Assembly: GCA_963712165.1 (NCBI GenBank)
Contig: CAVQGY010000003.1
Location: 310,001-374,000, forward strand
Origin: B10-G9 sp963712165
GTDB taxonomy: Bacteria; Chloroflexota; Anaerolineae; Anaerolineales; UBA11858
DNA length: 64,000 nucleotides
Direction: 5' to 3'
In this document: one piece after another, positions 51,488 to 60,374 of the stretch
How the letters are laid out: each line of letters begins with the position of its first letter
Numbering within the stretch: the stretch's first letter is position 1
Program-made: the position numbers and the translations under genes
The notes under the pieces: model-generated
What the model was told of the DNA's origin: nothing
Database searches by the model: none
Seen by the model: the letters and a program-made list of their open reading frames with translations, nothing else

Positions 51488-52114
51488 ATGCCGGATGAAC
51501 TGAATAAACCCGAGTACACCATTCCCCCTGAATTGGAGGGAACTGTTGCCATCACCACCCTGGACCGGATTTATAATTGGGGCCGCAGATATTCTGTATG
51601 GCCGATGTTCTTTGGTCTGGCTTGCTGCGCTATCGAGATGATCGCCACGGCCGGCGCCCGGTTTGATATGGCCCGCTTTGGCATGGAGATCATGCGTCCC
51701 AGCCCCCGTCAGTGTGATCTGATGATCGTTTCCGGAACGGTGACCAAAAAAATGATCCCCCAGCTGGTTCGCCTGTATAACCAGATGCCTGAACCCAAAT
51801 ATGTGCTTTCCATGGGCGCTTGCGCTTCCGGTGGAGGTCCCTTCAAAAGGGGCTACAACGTGGTTGCTGGCGTTGACAAATATATTCCGGTGGATGTTTA
51901 TGTGCCGGGCTGCCCGCCTACACCTCAGGCTCTGCTTTACGGGTTTATGAAAATCCATGAAAAGATCGATAAAGAATCCATCAAGACGGTCAGCTGGTAC
52001 CAAAAAGGCGATGATCCCGGTTTGCCAGTACCCATCCTTGGACCGGATCTGATTGACCTGAGAGATTACCCGGAGTTGATGGAAAGAGTATCGCAGAAGG
52101 AAGACCAGGCATGA
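51488..52114 (+). CDS. nuoB: NADH-quinone oxidoreductase subunit B
   Basis: 208 residues. Carries the terminal cluster N2: the tandem cysteines in GLACCAIEM, a further Cys in SMGACASGGG and the last in VPGCPPTPQAL. DMARFGMEIMRPSPRQCDLMIVSGT is the family core. The start at 51488 has AGAGGAG eight bases upstream; the frame is open 11 codons earlier without a site. Four-base overlap with nuoCD. A long C-terminal stretch ends acidic. Confidence 0.96.
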   Translation: MPDELNKPEYTIPPELEGTVAITTLDRIYNWGRRYSVWPMFFGLACCAIEMIATAGARFDMARFGMEIMRPSPRQCDLMIVSGTVTKKMIPQLVRLYNQMPEPKYVLSMGACASGGGPFKRGYNVVAGVDKYIPVDVYVPGCPPTPQALLYGFMKIHEKIDKESIKTVSWYQKGDDPGLPVPILGPDLIDLRDYPELMERVSQKEDQA

Positions 52115-53859
52115 ACGAAGAAACCAAAGTCCTCGAAACCTATGAACAGGCAGTCCTGGAGCGCTTTCCGGATTGGGTCCGGGCAGATGATCGCCAGGGA
52201 TACCAGGGGCTGCTGGTTGACCCAGCTCATTTGTTATCTTTGATGGAAGCCTTGCGTGATCAGCTTGGTTATGATCACCTGACATCGGTGACCGGTGTGG
52301 ATTACCTCCCGGAGGAGAAGATGGAAGTGGTTTACCACCTCTATCGATCGACTGGTGGGGCGATCCTGGAGATCAAGACCCAAACCCCCCGGTCCAATCC
52401 GGTTGTCCCATCCCTGGTAGCCTTATACCCTGGAGCTGATTTTCAGGAACGAGAAGCCTGGGACCTGCTTGGCATCCAATTCGAAAATCACCCCAATCTG
52501 AAACGGATCTTGATGTGGGAAGGATTTGCAGGTCATCCGCTGCGCAAGGATTGGCAGGAGGTCTTTTACGGGGATGAGAAAAAACCCTACGAGGACCGCT
52601 GGCCGGAGGGTAAAACGAAGAAGATCGAATTGGATAACCCCTATCGGGAGAACATCGCTTATCCGAAGGGTTTCAACCCGGAAACCTGGATACCTGAGCC
52701 ATCCGAACTTCTCTTTAAAGGTTCTATCCCCTTGGAACAGGATAAGGATTTTGACACAGAGACCCTGGTTGTTAATCTCGGCCCCCAGCATCCCTCCACC
52801 CATGGTGTATTCCGCATGGTAGCCAGCCTGGATGGGGAAACAGTGGTGGACCTTGAACCGGTGATGGGCTATCTGCACCGCAACCATGAAAAGATCGGCG
52901 AAAAGAACACATTCGCTATGAATATGCCTTATACCGACAGGCTGGATTATTTCTGCTCCATGAGCAATAATTTCGGCTATGCCCTGACAGTGGAAAAGCT
53001 GCTGGGTGAAAAATACCAGCCGCCAGAACGGGCCGAATATATTCGGGTCATCATGGCAGAGTTGACCCGAGTGCTGAACCACTTCATGGCCATTGGTTTC
53101 TTCCTCAACGACCTGGGAGCCTACTTTACCCCTGCCTTATATACCATCAAAGAGCGGGAACTGATCCTGGATATCTTTGAAGCAGTCGCTGGATCCAGGA
53201 TGATGTGCAATTATTTCCGCTTTGGTGGAGTTGTCCGTGACTTGCCGGATGGGATGGAAGATCACATCCGCGAAATGGTTTACGAGCGCCTTCCCCGTCA
53301 GATCGACGAATTGGACCGCTACCTGGTACAGAACGAGATCGTGGTTGGACGCAGCAGGGGTGTAGGTGTATTGACCCCTGAACAGGCCATTGGCCTCTCT
53401 GCAGTAGGTCCAGTCCTGCGCGCATCCGGTGTGCCCTATGACATCCGACGGGCGGATCCATACAGCATCTATGACAGATTTGATTTTGATGTCGCCGTCA
53501 GGTATCACGGAGATGTGTATGACCGTTTCCTGATCCGCTATGACGAGATCAGACAGAGCATCCGCATCCTGCAGCAAGCCATCGACGGTATCCCCAAAGG
53601 AGAAGTTCTGGCCAATAAACCTGCCTATAAGTTCAGGATGCCGGTTGGAGAAGCCTACGGGAGGGTTGAAGGACCCAAAGGCGAGCTGGGATATTATGTT
53701 GTCTCTGATGGGACCGATAACCCCTGGCGTTATCATGTCAGGGCTCCATCATTCATCAACCTGACCGGTCTGAAACAAATGTGCCTGGGAGAAAAAGTGG
53801 CAGACCTGGTGGCAGTCCTGGGTTCGATAGATATCGTATTGGGTGAAGTGGATCGCTAA
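52111..53859 (+). CDS. nuoCD: NADH-quinone oxidoreductase subunit C/D fusion
   Basis: 582 residues. Residues 1-190 are NuoC (30 kDa): EKMEVVYHLYRSTGGAILEI, YPGADFQEREAWDLLGI and RILMWEGFAGHPLRKDW. From about 210 the NuoD (49 kDa) part follows with NLGPQHPSTHGVFRMVASLDGE, VMGYLHRNHEKIGEK, RVLNHFMAIGFFLND and the quinone-site His/Tyr region. Fused C and D genes also occur in E. coli. The end overlaps the 5' edge of the nuoI region. Confidence 0.95.
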   Translation: MNEETKVLETYEQAVLERFPDWVRADDRQGYQGLLVDPAHLLSLMEALRDQLGYDHLTSVTGVDYLPEEKMEVVYHLYRSTGGAILEIKTQTPRSNPVVPSLVALYPGADFQEREAWDLLGIQFENHPNLKRILMWEGFAGHPLRKDWQEVFYGDEKKPYEDRWPEGKTKKIELDNPYRENIAYPKGFNPETWIPEPSELLFKGSIPLEQDKDFDTETLVVNLGPQHPSTHGVFRMVASLDGETVVDLEPVMGYLHRNHEKIGEKNTFAMNMPYTDRLDYFCSMSNNFGYALTVEKLLGEKYQPPERAEYIRVIMAELTRVLNHFMAIGFFLNDLGAYFTPALYTIKERELILDIFEAVAGSRMMCNYFRFGGVVRDLPDGMEDHIREMVYERLPRQIDELDRYLVQNEIVVGRSRGVGVLTPEQAIGLSAVGPVLRASGVPYDIRRADPYSIYDRFDFDVAVRYHGDVYDRFLIRYDEIRQSIRILQQAIDGIPKGEVLANKPAYKFRMPVGEAYGRVEGPKGELGYYVVSDGTDNPWRYHVRAPSFINLTGLKQMCLGEKVADLVAVLGSIDIVLGEVDR

Positions 53860-53878
53860 ACTACCTCTGGAGAAACTC

Positions 53879-54487
53879 ATGAAAGGATTTGGGATAATCA
53901 AGGGACTGGGTGTAACCCTTAAACACATCTATGACACCTATGCTGAGGATATAAAGGCAGGGCGGAAGCGCTACTACAATGAAGATGGTGTTCGGATGCG
54001 CATGACCCCAGATACCAAAGGTATCTTTACGGTCAATTACCCTGAAGAGAGATTACCGGTAGCGGAAAACTTCCGGTTTGTGCCGTTCTTGGTCTACGAG
54101 GAAGAAGATGGTCAGAAAGTACCACGCTGTACAGCATGCGGGATCTGCAGCAAGGTCTGCCCCACACAATGTATCTGGATCACCCGGGCAGAAGACCCTG
54201 AGACCGGAAAACCAGTCAAAACACCGGCTGAATTTTCCATCGATGTTGACTTATGCATGAACTGTGGTTATTGCGCTGAGTACTGTCCCTTTGACGCCAT
54301 CAAAATGGACCATGACTACGAGCTGGCCAGTTATGAGCGAATGACGAATAACGTACACCACATAGAACGGCTGCTGAAGCCGGTTTCCTATTATGCGGAG
54401 ATCCGCCCCTTACACTACGCCATGGAAGAACAGGCTAAGGCCGATGCAGAAGCCCAAAAGGCTGCCCGCAGAAGTCCGCGGGAATAA
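53879..54487 (+). CDS. nuoI: NADH-quinone oxidoreductase subunit I
   Basis: 202 residues. Two 4Fe-4S clusters: CTACGICSKVCPTQCI and CMNCGYCAEYCPFDAI, which carry clusters N6a and N6b. The N-terminal helix MKGFGIIKGLGVTLKHIYD anchors at the membrane. The ATG at 53879 has GGAG six bases upstream; a GTG at 53843 that overlaps nuoCD is a less likely start. The Ala/Lys-rich C-terminal tail is long. Confidence 0.93.
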   Translation: MKGFGIIKGLGVTLKHIYDTYAEDIKAGRKRYYNEDGVRMRMTPDTKGIFTVNYPEERLPVAENFRFVPFLVYEEEDGQKVPRCTACGICSKVCPTQCIWITRAEDPETGKPVKTPAEFSIDVDLCMNCGYCAEYCPFDAIKMDHDYELASYERMTNNVHHIERLLKPVSYYAEIRPLHYAMEEQAKADAEAQKAARRSPRE

Positions 54488-54524
54488 AGACCCGATATCA
54501 GATCCAAATTTAACGGTGGCCATA

Positions 54525-54689
54525 ATGGTTGAAAAAGAACAGGAAATTCAGAGCCTGCGGGAGGAAATTGAGGAGATCATAGCCTCCCTTCCGGCTCATT
54601 CGGTAATGGCAGGCACACTGCAACGATTGGAAGAACTGGAGGAAAGGCTGGAAGAACTGGTAGTAGGGGGTGAGGATGCCCCAGCCTAA
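54525..54689 (+). CDS. Small helical protein with SLPAHSV motif, function unknown
   Basis: 54 residues: EIQSLREEIEEIIASLPAHSV, then a second acidic helix (RLEELEERLEEL) that would form a coiled coil. I recall similar short proteins beside Mrp/NifX and ferredoxin genes in anaerobes, but cannot name a family. The ATG at 54525 follows GGTGGCC, a weak site. It overlaps the ferredoxin gene by 14 bases and follows nuoI by 37. Confidence 0.6.
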   Translation: MVEKEQEIQSLREEIEEIIASLPAHSVMAGTLQRLEELEERLEELVVGGEDAPA

Positions 54690-54885
54690 GATCGTGGTGG
54701 ACTATTCGCGCTGCGATCCATCCCTTTGTGACCAGGGGATCTGCGCTGCCGCTCAGGTTTGTGAGCGCAAAGTGCTCCGACAGGAGAAACCAGGCGAGAT
54801 GCCCGACCTCTATCCAGCCATGTGTCTGGGCTGCATCGATTGCCTGACTGCTTGCCCCCAGGGAGCGATCCGGCAGATGCAATAA
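54676..54885 (+). CDS. Small ferredoxin-like 4Fe-4S protein
   Basis: 69 residues. One classical cluster motif, CLGCIDCLTACPQGAI (C-x2-C-x2-C-x3-CP), plus a divergent upstream cysteine set, C-x4-C-x4-C-x6-C (SRCDPSLCDQGICAAAQVC), which could hold a second cluster or zinc. A GTG at 54670 is an alternative start. It lies last in the nuoB-CD-I operon, and overlaps the small helical protein, so it may serve as electron donor to a complex I without NuoEFG. That role is inferred only from position. Confidence 0.75.
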   Translation: MPQPKIVVDYSRCDPSLCDQGICAAAQVCERKVLRQEKPGEMPDLYPAMCLGCIDCLTACPQGAIRQMQ

Positions 54886-54888
54886 ATC

Positions 54889-55104
54889 TCAATCCTCCTC
54901 AGGATCCGGCAAACCCAGGATCTGGCGGGCTTTTTCCAATTCATCATCCAGCACGACCAGTTCAGATAACTGGTTGTCTCCCACGTAAAAGGCAGGGGCC
55001 TTATAATGGGGTACCACCACAGCACGGACCCCATTCTCTTCCAGAATGGCTTGGTCCCGGATGGCTTCGACGGTAGGCAGGATGGACAGAGTGACTGATT
55101 TCAT
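54889..55104 (-). CDS. DUF2007-like small protein
   Basis: 71 residues. ILPTVEAIRDQAILEENGVRAVV then AFYVGDNQLSELVVLDDELEKARQIL matches the DUF2007 pattern (a small alpha/beta domain with an acidic C-terminal helix), named in databases as a putative signal-transducing protein without known activity. The start at 55104 is chosen for fit to the domain; the ribosome site is weak. Convergent with the ferredoxin gene, three bases apart. Confidence 0.72.
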   Translation of the reverse strand: MKSVTLSILPTVEAIRDQAILEENGVRAVVVPHYKAPAFYVGDNQLSELVVLDDELEKARQILGLPDPEED

Positions 55105-55375
55105 AGGGCACCACCACATTAAGTTTTGCTTCTCTTCTTATTGTACCTTAAGGATAAATGCGATATACAAGACAGGGAGAAGATTTGTATACTGATATGA
55201 GAAACCTGGTCGAATAAGAGTTATCCTGTCGTGATGCTGAGCTTGATCCCGGTATTCAGTCCTCAGTCAGGAGCGAAACGTCCCTGGCAGCTAACAAAAA
55301 TATCAAGGTTCTTCTTCTTGAAATCAGTTTATAATGAGCATAGATCAGACAGGGGGTTGTATTTTGCTGTTAACT

Positions 55376-55433
55376 TAACAATCTTGTTAGCTGGCCGGAA
55401 AGATTTGACGCTTATATTCCGTATCGCTATAAT
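55376..55433 (+). promoter_or_regulatory. Promoter of first TadE gene with upstream palindrome
   Basis: TTGACG (55405-55410), 17 bases, TATAAT (55428-55433), preceded by the palindrome TAACAA-TC-TTGTTA (55376-55389), whose centre is 22 bases before the -35 box. A half site (CTAACAA) lies at 55291-55297. The rest of the 350-base gap after 55104 shows nothing else. Confidence 0.8.
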
Positions 55434-55457
55434 GAAGACAATAAACAGGAAAAGATT

Positions 55458-56183
55458 ATGATAGGAAAGCGAAGGCAGTCCCGAAAGAAAAATGCCGGAC
55501 AGAGTTTTGTGGAGCTGGCAATCGTACTGCCAGTTCTGCTGTTCTTGCTGATTGCCTTTGTGGAGGTGGGGGCGATCATTTATAATTACCTCTCCCTGTT
55601 GGACGTGGTCAGGGAAGCGGCCCGCTTTGCTGCTGACCGCGACCCGGAGGTCCTCAATGGCGATATGAGCAATTATCCTGTCAGCGCCTGCGAGGATGAT
55701 GCCCTGCATTATTATCTAGACACCGCCTGTGTGGTGATCGGCACCAATTTTAACCAGGACATCACCCTCAATCCTGCTACAGATGATATTGCCATCTCCA
55801 TTTTCACGATCGACAATAATATTGTGACGGACCGCAAACCCAACGACGGTGATGGGGTCTGGTCTCTCTATTCTGATAACTGGACCAAGAACTGCGACGG
55901 TTCGCTTGATTCCCTTACGCCCTTCTTCCCCCAGGGTGTGGGAGGTGCTTGGGCGGTTTATGTCCCACCTACTGTTGGCGCAGGAACGCCGACCCCGGAT
56001 CTGGCTGCTGTGGCTGGCGGTTTATCGGATAAAGGCATTGTCCTGGTGGAGATCTATTATTGCCATCACCAGCTGCTGAACCTGCCCCTGATCAGCGATC
56101 TCATTCCCAACCCGGTGCCTCTTCATGCCTTTGCAGTCATGCCGGCACCAAAAGCAGCCCCCACACCCACACCTCTGCCTTAA
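55458..56183 (+). CDS. TadE-type pseudopilin-like protein
   Basis: 241 residues. The N-terminus has a TadE/TadF signature: positively charged leader, G14 then Q-S-F-V-E19, giving Glu at +5 after a prepilin-type cut, then a hydrophobic helix (LAIVLPVLLFLLIAFVEVGAII). EAARFAADRD follows, as in the larger TadE fusions. The C-terminal 180 residues form a secreted domain with a Cys-containing loop and end in a Pro/Thr tail (AAPTPTPLP). Lies 16 bases ahead of the vWA gene, so the two are co-transcribed. Confidence 0.82.
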   Translation: MIGKRRQSRKKNAGQSFVELAIVLPVLLFLLIAFVEVGAIIYNYLSLLDVVREAARFAADRDPEVLNGDMSNYPVSACEDDALHYYLDTACVVIGTNFNQDITLNPATDDIAISIFTIDNNIVTDRKPNDGDGVWSLYSDNWTKNCDGSLDSLTPFFPQGVGGAWAVYVPPTVGAGTPTPDLAAVAGGLSDKGIVLVEIYYCHHQLLNLPLISDLIPNPVPLHAFAVMPAPKAAPTPTPLP

Positions 56184-56199
56184 GGCAAAGTAGGTTCTT

Positions 56200-57897
56200 A
56201 TGATCAAAAAGAACGCCGCGACCAAAAAATCGATCAAGGCTATTTTCTCCAGGAAATATCACCAGATCCGGAGCGGATCCCGCCGTGAGCGGGGCCAGGC
56301 CCTGGTGATCACTGCCGTGGCCTTTATGGCCATGTTGGCATTCGCGGGTCTCGTCACCGACGCCGGGACCCTGTACCTGAACTTCACCCGTTTGAAGAGA
56401 GGATTGGATGCCGCTGCGGTAGCGGCTGCCAATCAGATCAGGGACAGCTCCCTGCCAGCTGCCCAGCGTAAAGCCCTGATCCGGGAATCCGCCCGGGAAA
56501 TGCTCTACCTGAACGATATTTCTGATATCTATTCCCTGGAAACCTATATCTGTGAGGATGCCGGCATCCCAGCCAATTTCGCCGCCATCTGTCCTGGACC
56601 GGGGGAGATCAAACGCAAGCTGGCCTGGATCCAGGCTACCCAGAACAGCCCGGTCTATTTTTTACATTTATTTGGCATTGATACTATTCCCATCACGACC
56701 CATTCCATTGGGGAAGCAGCCTCCCTGGATGTGGTGATTGTGATCGACACCTCAGAGTCGATGGCTTCTGAAACAGCTGGTTATGATCCTACTAATTACG
56801 ATCCAACAGCTTGTAATGCATCTAATAGTTGCCAGCCACTTAGGCAAGCAAAAGATGCAGCCAATGCCATGGTTGATAAGTTCTTTGACGGCTATGATCG
56901 TATCGCGGTGGTTACCTTTGACGTTAGGGCCATCATCCATGACCCGGACCTCTCCTCCAGCGAAGTGCTGGAGGCTGATCACACAGCTGTGAAAGCAGCT
57001 ATAAATGCGATTCAATTATTTGATGGACCAAGCAGTACTGAAATACAAGCTTATGGAAATCCTTTGAATGGGGAAATGAACCCGATGGATATGGATGGGG
57101 ACGGTGTGTACTTCGAATCTAAGGATATTATAGGTTCAACATGCACAGGCTGTGGAATGCGAGTAGCAGGGGATATCCTCAAAGCCCAGGGCCGGGTGGA
57201 CAGCGTCTGGATCATTGTTCTATTGTCTGACGGCACTACCAATGTTAGCGACCTGCCGGATGCTTCGGATCTTAACAACCCCGTCCCTGCTGGGTATGTA
57301 GACGGTTTCTGTGGCGGTTCCATTGGTGGGCGGCTTTGGACTAACGAGCCAGGTACTCCCTATTCCTGGTGCACGGATAGCGATCCCACTACTCGCCACT
57401 GCGGTCCTTTTCATGCAAATGGTACTGAATGTCCTGGAGATCAATATGGGGGTATTCCTTCAGATCCCCATCCAGGACTTAGAAATCTAGGGATAAGTGT
57501 GCAGTGGGTGGGTAATAGCACCCCACCTTATGATGCCGAGGATTACGCCATGGATATGACCGACCGAGTTGCCCTGGTCTACCCGCTATATCCTGGGGAT
57601 TCACCAGAACCCAAGGGGGGCGATGAAGTTGCTATCTACACCATTGGCCTCGGAAAAGCAGCAGCTCCACCAGATTATGACGGGGAACAGCTGCTGCGTT
57701 ATATGGCCAATATCGGGGACGATAACTTCCGCAATCCAGTACCGGATATTATTGGTGATGATTATCCCCCAGATCCCTGCGACGGGGTAGCGCCCCAGAC
57801 TTCCTGCGGGCAGTATTATTATGCTCCCAGCGGCATCTATTTGACCCAGATCTTCGAAAAGGTGGCCGGCAGCATCTTCACCCGGATCACACAGTAA
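56200..57897 (+). CDS. TadG-type protein with von Willebrand A domain
   Basis: 565 residues. Tad/Flp-type N-terminus (RRERGQALVITAVAFMAMLAFAGL, with Gly-Gln but no Glu at +5), a helical TadG-like region up to about 120, then a vWA domain with the metal-ion site D183-T-S185-E-S187 (IDTSESM) and the later Asp in VLLSDGTTN. Large inserts in the vWA domain carry many Asp residues (PMDMDGDGVYF resembles a calcium loop). Proteins of this kind sit at the surface with Flp pili and may mediate adhesion. Second gene of a small operon with the TadE gene. Confidence 0.82.
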   Translation: MIKKNAATKKSIKAIFSRKYHQIRSGSRRERGQALVITAVAFMAMLAFAGLVTDAGTLYLNFTRLKRGLDAAAVAAANQIRDSSLPAAQRKALIRESAREMLYLNDISDIYSLETYICEDAGIPANFAAICPGPGEIKRKLAWIQATQNSPVYFLHLFGIDTIPITTHSIGEAASLDVVIVIDTSESMASETAGYDPTNYDPTACNASNSCQPLRQAKDAANAMVDKFFDGYDRIAVVTFDVRAIIHDPDLSSSEVLEADHTAVKAAINAIQLFDGPSSTEIQAYGNPLNGEMNPMDMDGDGVYFESKDIIGSTCTGCGMRVAGDILKAQGRVDSVWIIVLLSDGTTNVSDLPDASDLNNPVPAGYVDGFCGGSIGGRLWTNEPGTPYSWCTDSDPTTRHCGPFHANGTECPGDQYGGIPSDPHPGLRNLGISVQWVGNSTPPYDAEDYAMDMTDRVALVYPLYPGDSPEPKGGDEVAIYTIGLGKAAAPPDYDGEQLLRYMANIGDDNFRNPVPDIIGDDYPPDPCDGVAPQTSCGQYYYAPSGIYLTQIFEKVAGSIFTRITQ

Positions 57898-57909
57898 AAC
57901 GGACAATAC

Positions 57910-57950
57910 CTAACAAAATTGTTAACTTTTCGGCAGTTTTATGCTATACT
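57910..57950 (+). promoter_or_regulatory. Promoter of TadE fusion 1 with overlapping palindrome
   Basis: The palindrome CTAACAA-AA-TTGTTAA (57910-57925) overlaps a poor -35 (TTAACT, 57922-57927); 17 bases on is TATACT (57945-57950) with extended TG. A second inverted repeat GGCAGT-N10-ACTGCC (57932-57953) encloses the -10 box. Confidence 0.7.
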
Positions 57951-57984
57951 GCCAGTACTTATTTAAGGTAGAAAGGCTAAAACC

Positions 57985-60036
57985 ATGAGAAATGGGCGGT
58001 TTTCGCATCTCAAAAGTAAGAGCAGGGGTCAGGCGATCGTGGAATTTGTGATCGCCCTTCCCATTCTGCTCTTTGTGCTCTTTGGGATCATCGAATTTGC
58101 CCGTATGGTCTTTGCCTGGATGGCGGTCCAGAACGCGGCCCGTTTCGGGATCCGCTACGCGGTGACGGGGGAATTCAACGAGATCTACTGTATCGAGGCT
58201 GGTAACCTGCTGGGTGCCGCCCATGTCAATGCCGATACAGATGGTGGAGATCCCCAGGACTGCAAGATACCAGATAGCTACACATCTGATGATAAACCCG
58301 ATAAGGAACGGGAGCTGATCGACCTGGCCCGGCTCTTTTCGATCCGGGACGCTGCCGTTGGTGGGGGTACAGGCCTCTGGCTGCGGCCTGCGGTGGCTGG
58401 AAATTATGAGCAATATCTTGGTCTGCATGATCCGGCCTTTGTGGGTTTGCCGGATGAGACCGGCTTTTACCATGTCACGGTTTGCAGCAATCGCAGCGGC
58501 CAGTACGTCATGGACTACGGTAATTATGCCATCCCGCTTTGCAAGGATTTGATCAGCGCTCAGCTGATGGATGACGCCGGCGGACCGGGCGACCGGGTCA
58601 AGGTCCATGTGGAGCACCGCCATCCCCTGTTCCTGCCGATCCTTACCAATATCTGGCCCTCGGTAAGTTTAAATGCTGAACGGGATGGGATTGTTGAGAA
58701 GTTCCGCACCTCGCGGTCTCTGGGTGTGACAGGCCCCATCCTGTCGGCTCCCACCTGGACCCAGACACCAACCATCACCCCGAGTCCAACCATCACTCTG
58801 ACGCCTTCGATAACGCCTACCCACACCCCTTCGGCAACACCGATCCCGGTGGATTGTGATCTGATCGAGATCGATTACAGCTCAGTGGGTGATTACGGGG
58901 GCGGTTATTTCGGTGCCCTGGTGCGGATCAGGAATAACAATCCCGTACCGATTCACCTCCACCGGGCTGACCTGAGCTGGGAGAAGATCCCGGCCAGCCG
59001 TTATGTGTGGGCCATGCAGTTCAATTTCAGCGCTTGGACGATCCTGGATGATTTTGCCCCGGATTCAGAATGGGTACCGGCGATCCCCGTCGAAATGGCT
59101 GGTGGGGGCCTGGGTGATTATGTGGGTTTATTTAAACCTGTCGCCGAACCGCTCCAGGGCGCAACCTCGGTGGATCTGGAATTTGATGATGGCTGCCATA
59201 AAGGCATCGCTGCCAATATGCCTACGGCAACCATCACCTTGACGCCGACCATCACCGATACGCCTACACTCACACCCACGCCAGACTGCTCAGATTACAG
59301 CCTGTCTCCCTTTTCATTCAGTCCCATGGGCATTCAAAGACTGACAGTTACCAACAATGATGTTGTAGACGCGGATGTCACTGCGATTGCGCTCAATTGG
59401 GATTATGCCGAACAGTTTGGAGTTGTCAATGGCTATCCAAACTTGAATATTGACTGGTTCACCTGGAGTGGGTCTTATTTCCACCTGGGCATAAACGGAG
59501 ACGGTATTCAGGATTACAGCTCTCCTACTAACTGGAGCGGTTCCCTGCCCTTCAACAGCGGGAGCAGCTATATCTGGGAGATGGATTTTGATAATGATTG
59601 GGGTGGGGGGTTACCCCTGCCAGGCGTTGTCAGCAATGATTTTGGTGTTGTGATCGATTTTGATAATGGCTGCCAGCTGCGTCGGGACCCTGTGCCGCGG
59701 CCGATTATTTCTTGGACACCCTCACCTACACCAACAATCACACCTACGCCAACGCCACCGCCACCACCTACGTCCACTTCGCCGCCTACGATCACGCCGC
59801 TGCCAACAAATACCCTACCACCTACTAATACGCCGACAGCTTCCAGCACGCCTACCATCACGCCTACACCATCGGTTACGGCGACTCCCACAGCAACATC
59901 TTTGCCAACCTTCACCCGTACGCCTTCCACTACACCAGATTGGGCTGCAACGGCAACTGCGTCTTCCCCGACACCATACTACACTTCCACAGCATTACCT
60001 ACAGAAGAACCTACTCCGGTGATTATTCCAGATTAA
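57985..60036 (+). CDS. TadE fusion protein, array copy 1 (two beta domains, Thr/Pro linkers)
   Basis: 683 residues. Prepilin-like N-terminus: G15 then Q-A-I-V-E20 (Glu at +5) and a hydrophobic helix to about 45, followed by the array-conserved MAVQNAARFGIRYAVTGEFN. A 200-residue secreted TadE-type domain follows. After a TPTIT-rich linker (255-288) comes beta domain A (VDCDLIEIDYSS...NNNPVPIHL...FDDGCHKGI), linker 2 (about 412-432), then beta domain B (DCSDYSLSPFSFS...DFDNGCQLRR), then a 100-residue Thr/Pro/Ser tail ending PTEEPTPVIIPD. No membrane anchor at the end. Domain function unknown; carbohydrate or cell-surface binding is a guess. Confidence 0.82.
   Translation: MRNGRFSHLKSKSRGQAIVEFVIALPILLFVLFGIIEFARMVFAWMAVQNAARFGIRYAVTGEFNEIYCIEAGNLLGAAHVNADTDGGDPQDCKIPDSYTSDDKPDKERELIDLARLFSIRDAAVGGGTGLWLRPAVAGNYEQYLGLHDPAFVGLPDETGFYHVTVCSNRSGQYVMDYGNYAIPLCKDLISAQLMDDAGGPGDRVKVHVEHRHPLFLPILTNIWPSVSLNAERDGIVEKFRTSRSLGVTGPILSAPTWTQTPTITPSPTITLTPSITPTHTPSATPIPVDCDLIEIDYSSVGDYGGGYFGALVRIRNNNPVPIHLHRADLSWEKIPASRYVWAMQFNFSAWTILDDFAPDSEWVPAIPVEMAGGGLGDYVGLFKPVAEPLQGATSVDLEFDDGCHKGIAANMPTATITLTPTITDTPTLTPTPDCSDYSLSPFSFSPMGIQRLTVTNNDVVDADVTAIALNWDYAEQFGVVNGYPNLNIDWFTWSGSYFHLGINGDGIQDYSSPTNWSGSLPFNSGSSYIWEMDFDNDWGGGLPLPGVVSNDFGVVIDFDNGCQLRRDPVPRPIISWTPSPTPTITPTPTPPPPPTSTSPPTITPLPTNTLPPTNTPTASSTPTITPTPSVTATPTATSLPTFTRTPSTTPDWAATATASSPTPYYTSTALPTEEPTPVIIPD
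59709..60033 (+). repeat. Thr/Pro-coding low-complexity tract, copy 1
   Basis: About 325 bases of imperfect repeats of ACNCCNACN type coding SPTPTITPTPTPPPPPTS and similar. It is the extended stalk-like C-terminus of the fusion protein. Near-identical coding meaning recurs at 62572. Confidence 0.85.
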
Positions 60037-60213
60037 TGTGTTTCCTTAGAATTTTTCTATAGATATACTAGGGAATTTAATTTCACATTATAGACACTAC
60101 TCATGGGTTATCTGTCGCTTGACCGTATTTGATTCAAATGGCTTTCTAATATCAAGTACCATTATTTCACTTTTTTCCGTAGATCCCTTATTCCAATCAA
60201 TACGTTTGTAAGG

Positions 60214-60263
60214 TTAGGTAATAAAAAAATTATCCGAAAATGGATAATTTTTTTATTACCTAA
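60214..60263. repeat. 22-bp perfect inverted repeat
   Basis: Arms 60214-60235 and 60242-60263 (starting TTAGGTAATAAAAAAATTA) are exact reverse complements with a six-base loop. The right arm runs directly into the TAACAA palindrome of the next promoter. It may end transcription of copy 1, or mark a mobile or recombination end. The remainder of the 338-base gap 60037-60374 is AT-rich and shows nothing else. Confidence 0.85.
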
Positions 60264-60313
60264 CAAGGTTGTTAATTCCAGGGGGTTGCGCTCCTGTAAC
60301 TGGGTGCTACACT
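60260..60313 (+). promoter_or_regulatory. Promoter of secreted protein/TadE fusion 2 with upstream palindrome
   Basis: Palindrome CTAACAAGGTTGTTAA (60260-60275), then TTGCGC (60286-60291), 16 bases, extended -10 TGC TACACT (60308-60313). The -10 begins 47 bases after the palindrome core starts, exactly as at 63522. Confidence 0.75.
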
Positions 60314-60374
60314 GATAGCGAAATCAATTTTATTGGCAGGAAATCATCACTCTGTAGGGCAAAGGAAGAAGATC

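Noticed and set aside
51467..52285. A 272-codon minus-strand frame opposite nuoB
   Set aside because: It would cover the well-supported nuoB and its promoter and shows no domain.
54393..54524. N-terminal extension of the small SLPAHSV protein
   Set aside because: The extension overlaps nuoI in another frame; the family-like part begins at the later ATG.
55105..55457. A short gene in the gap before the first TadE gene (open frame of 76 codons at 55231)
   Set aside because: It overlaps the promoter and palindrome, has no ribosome site and no recognisable features.
59709..60033. CRISPR-like array in the repetitive tract
   Set aside because: The repeats are short, unequal and code for Thr/Pro; there are no constant repeats with unique spacers, and no cas genes are in the window.
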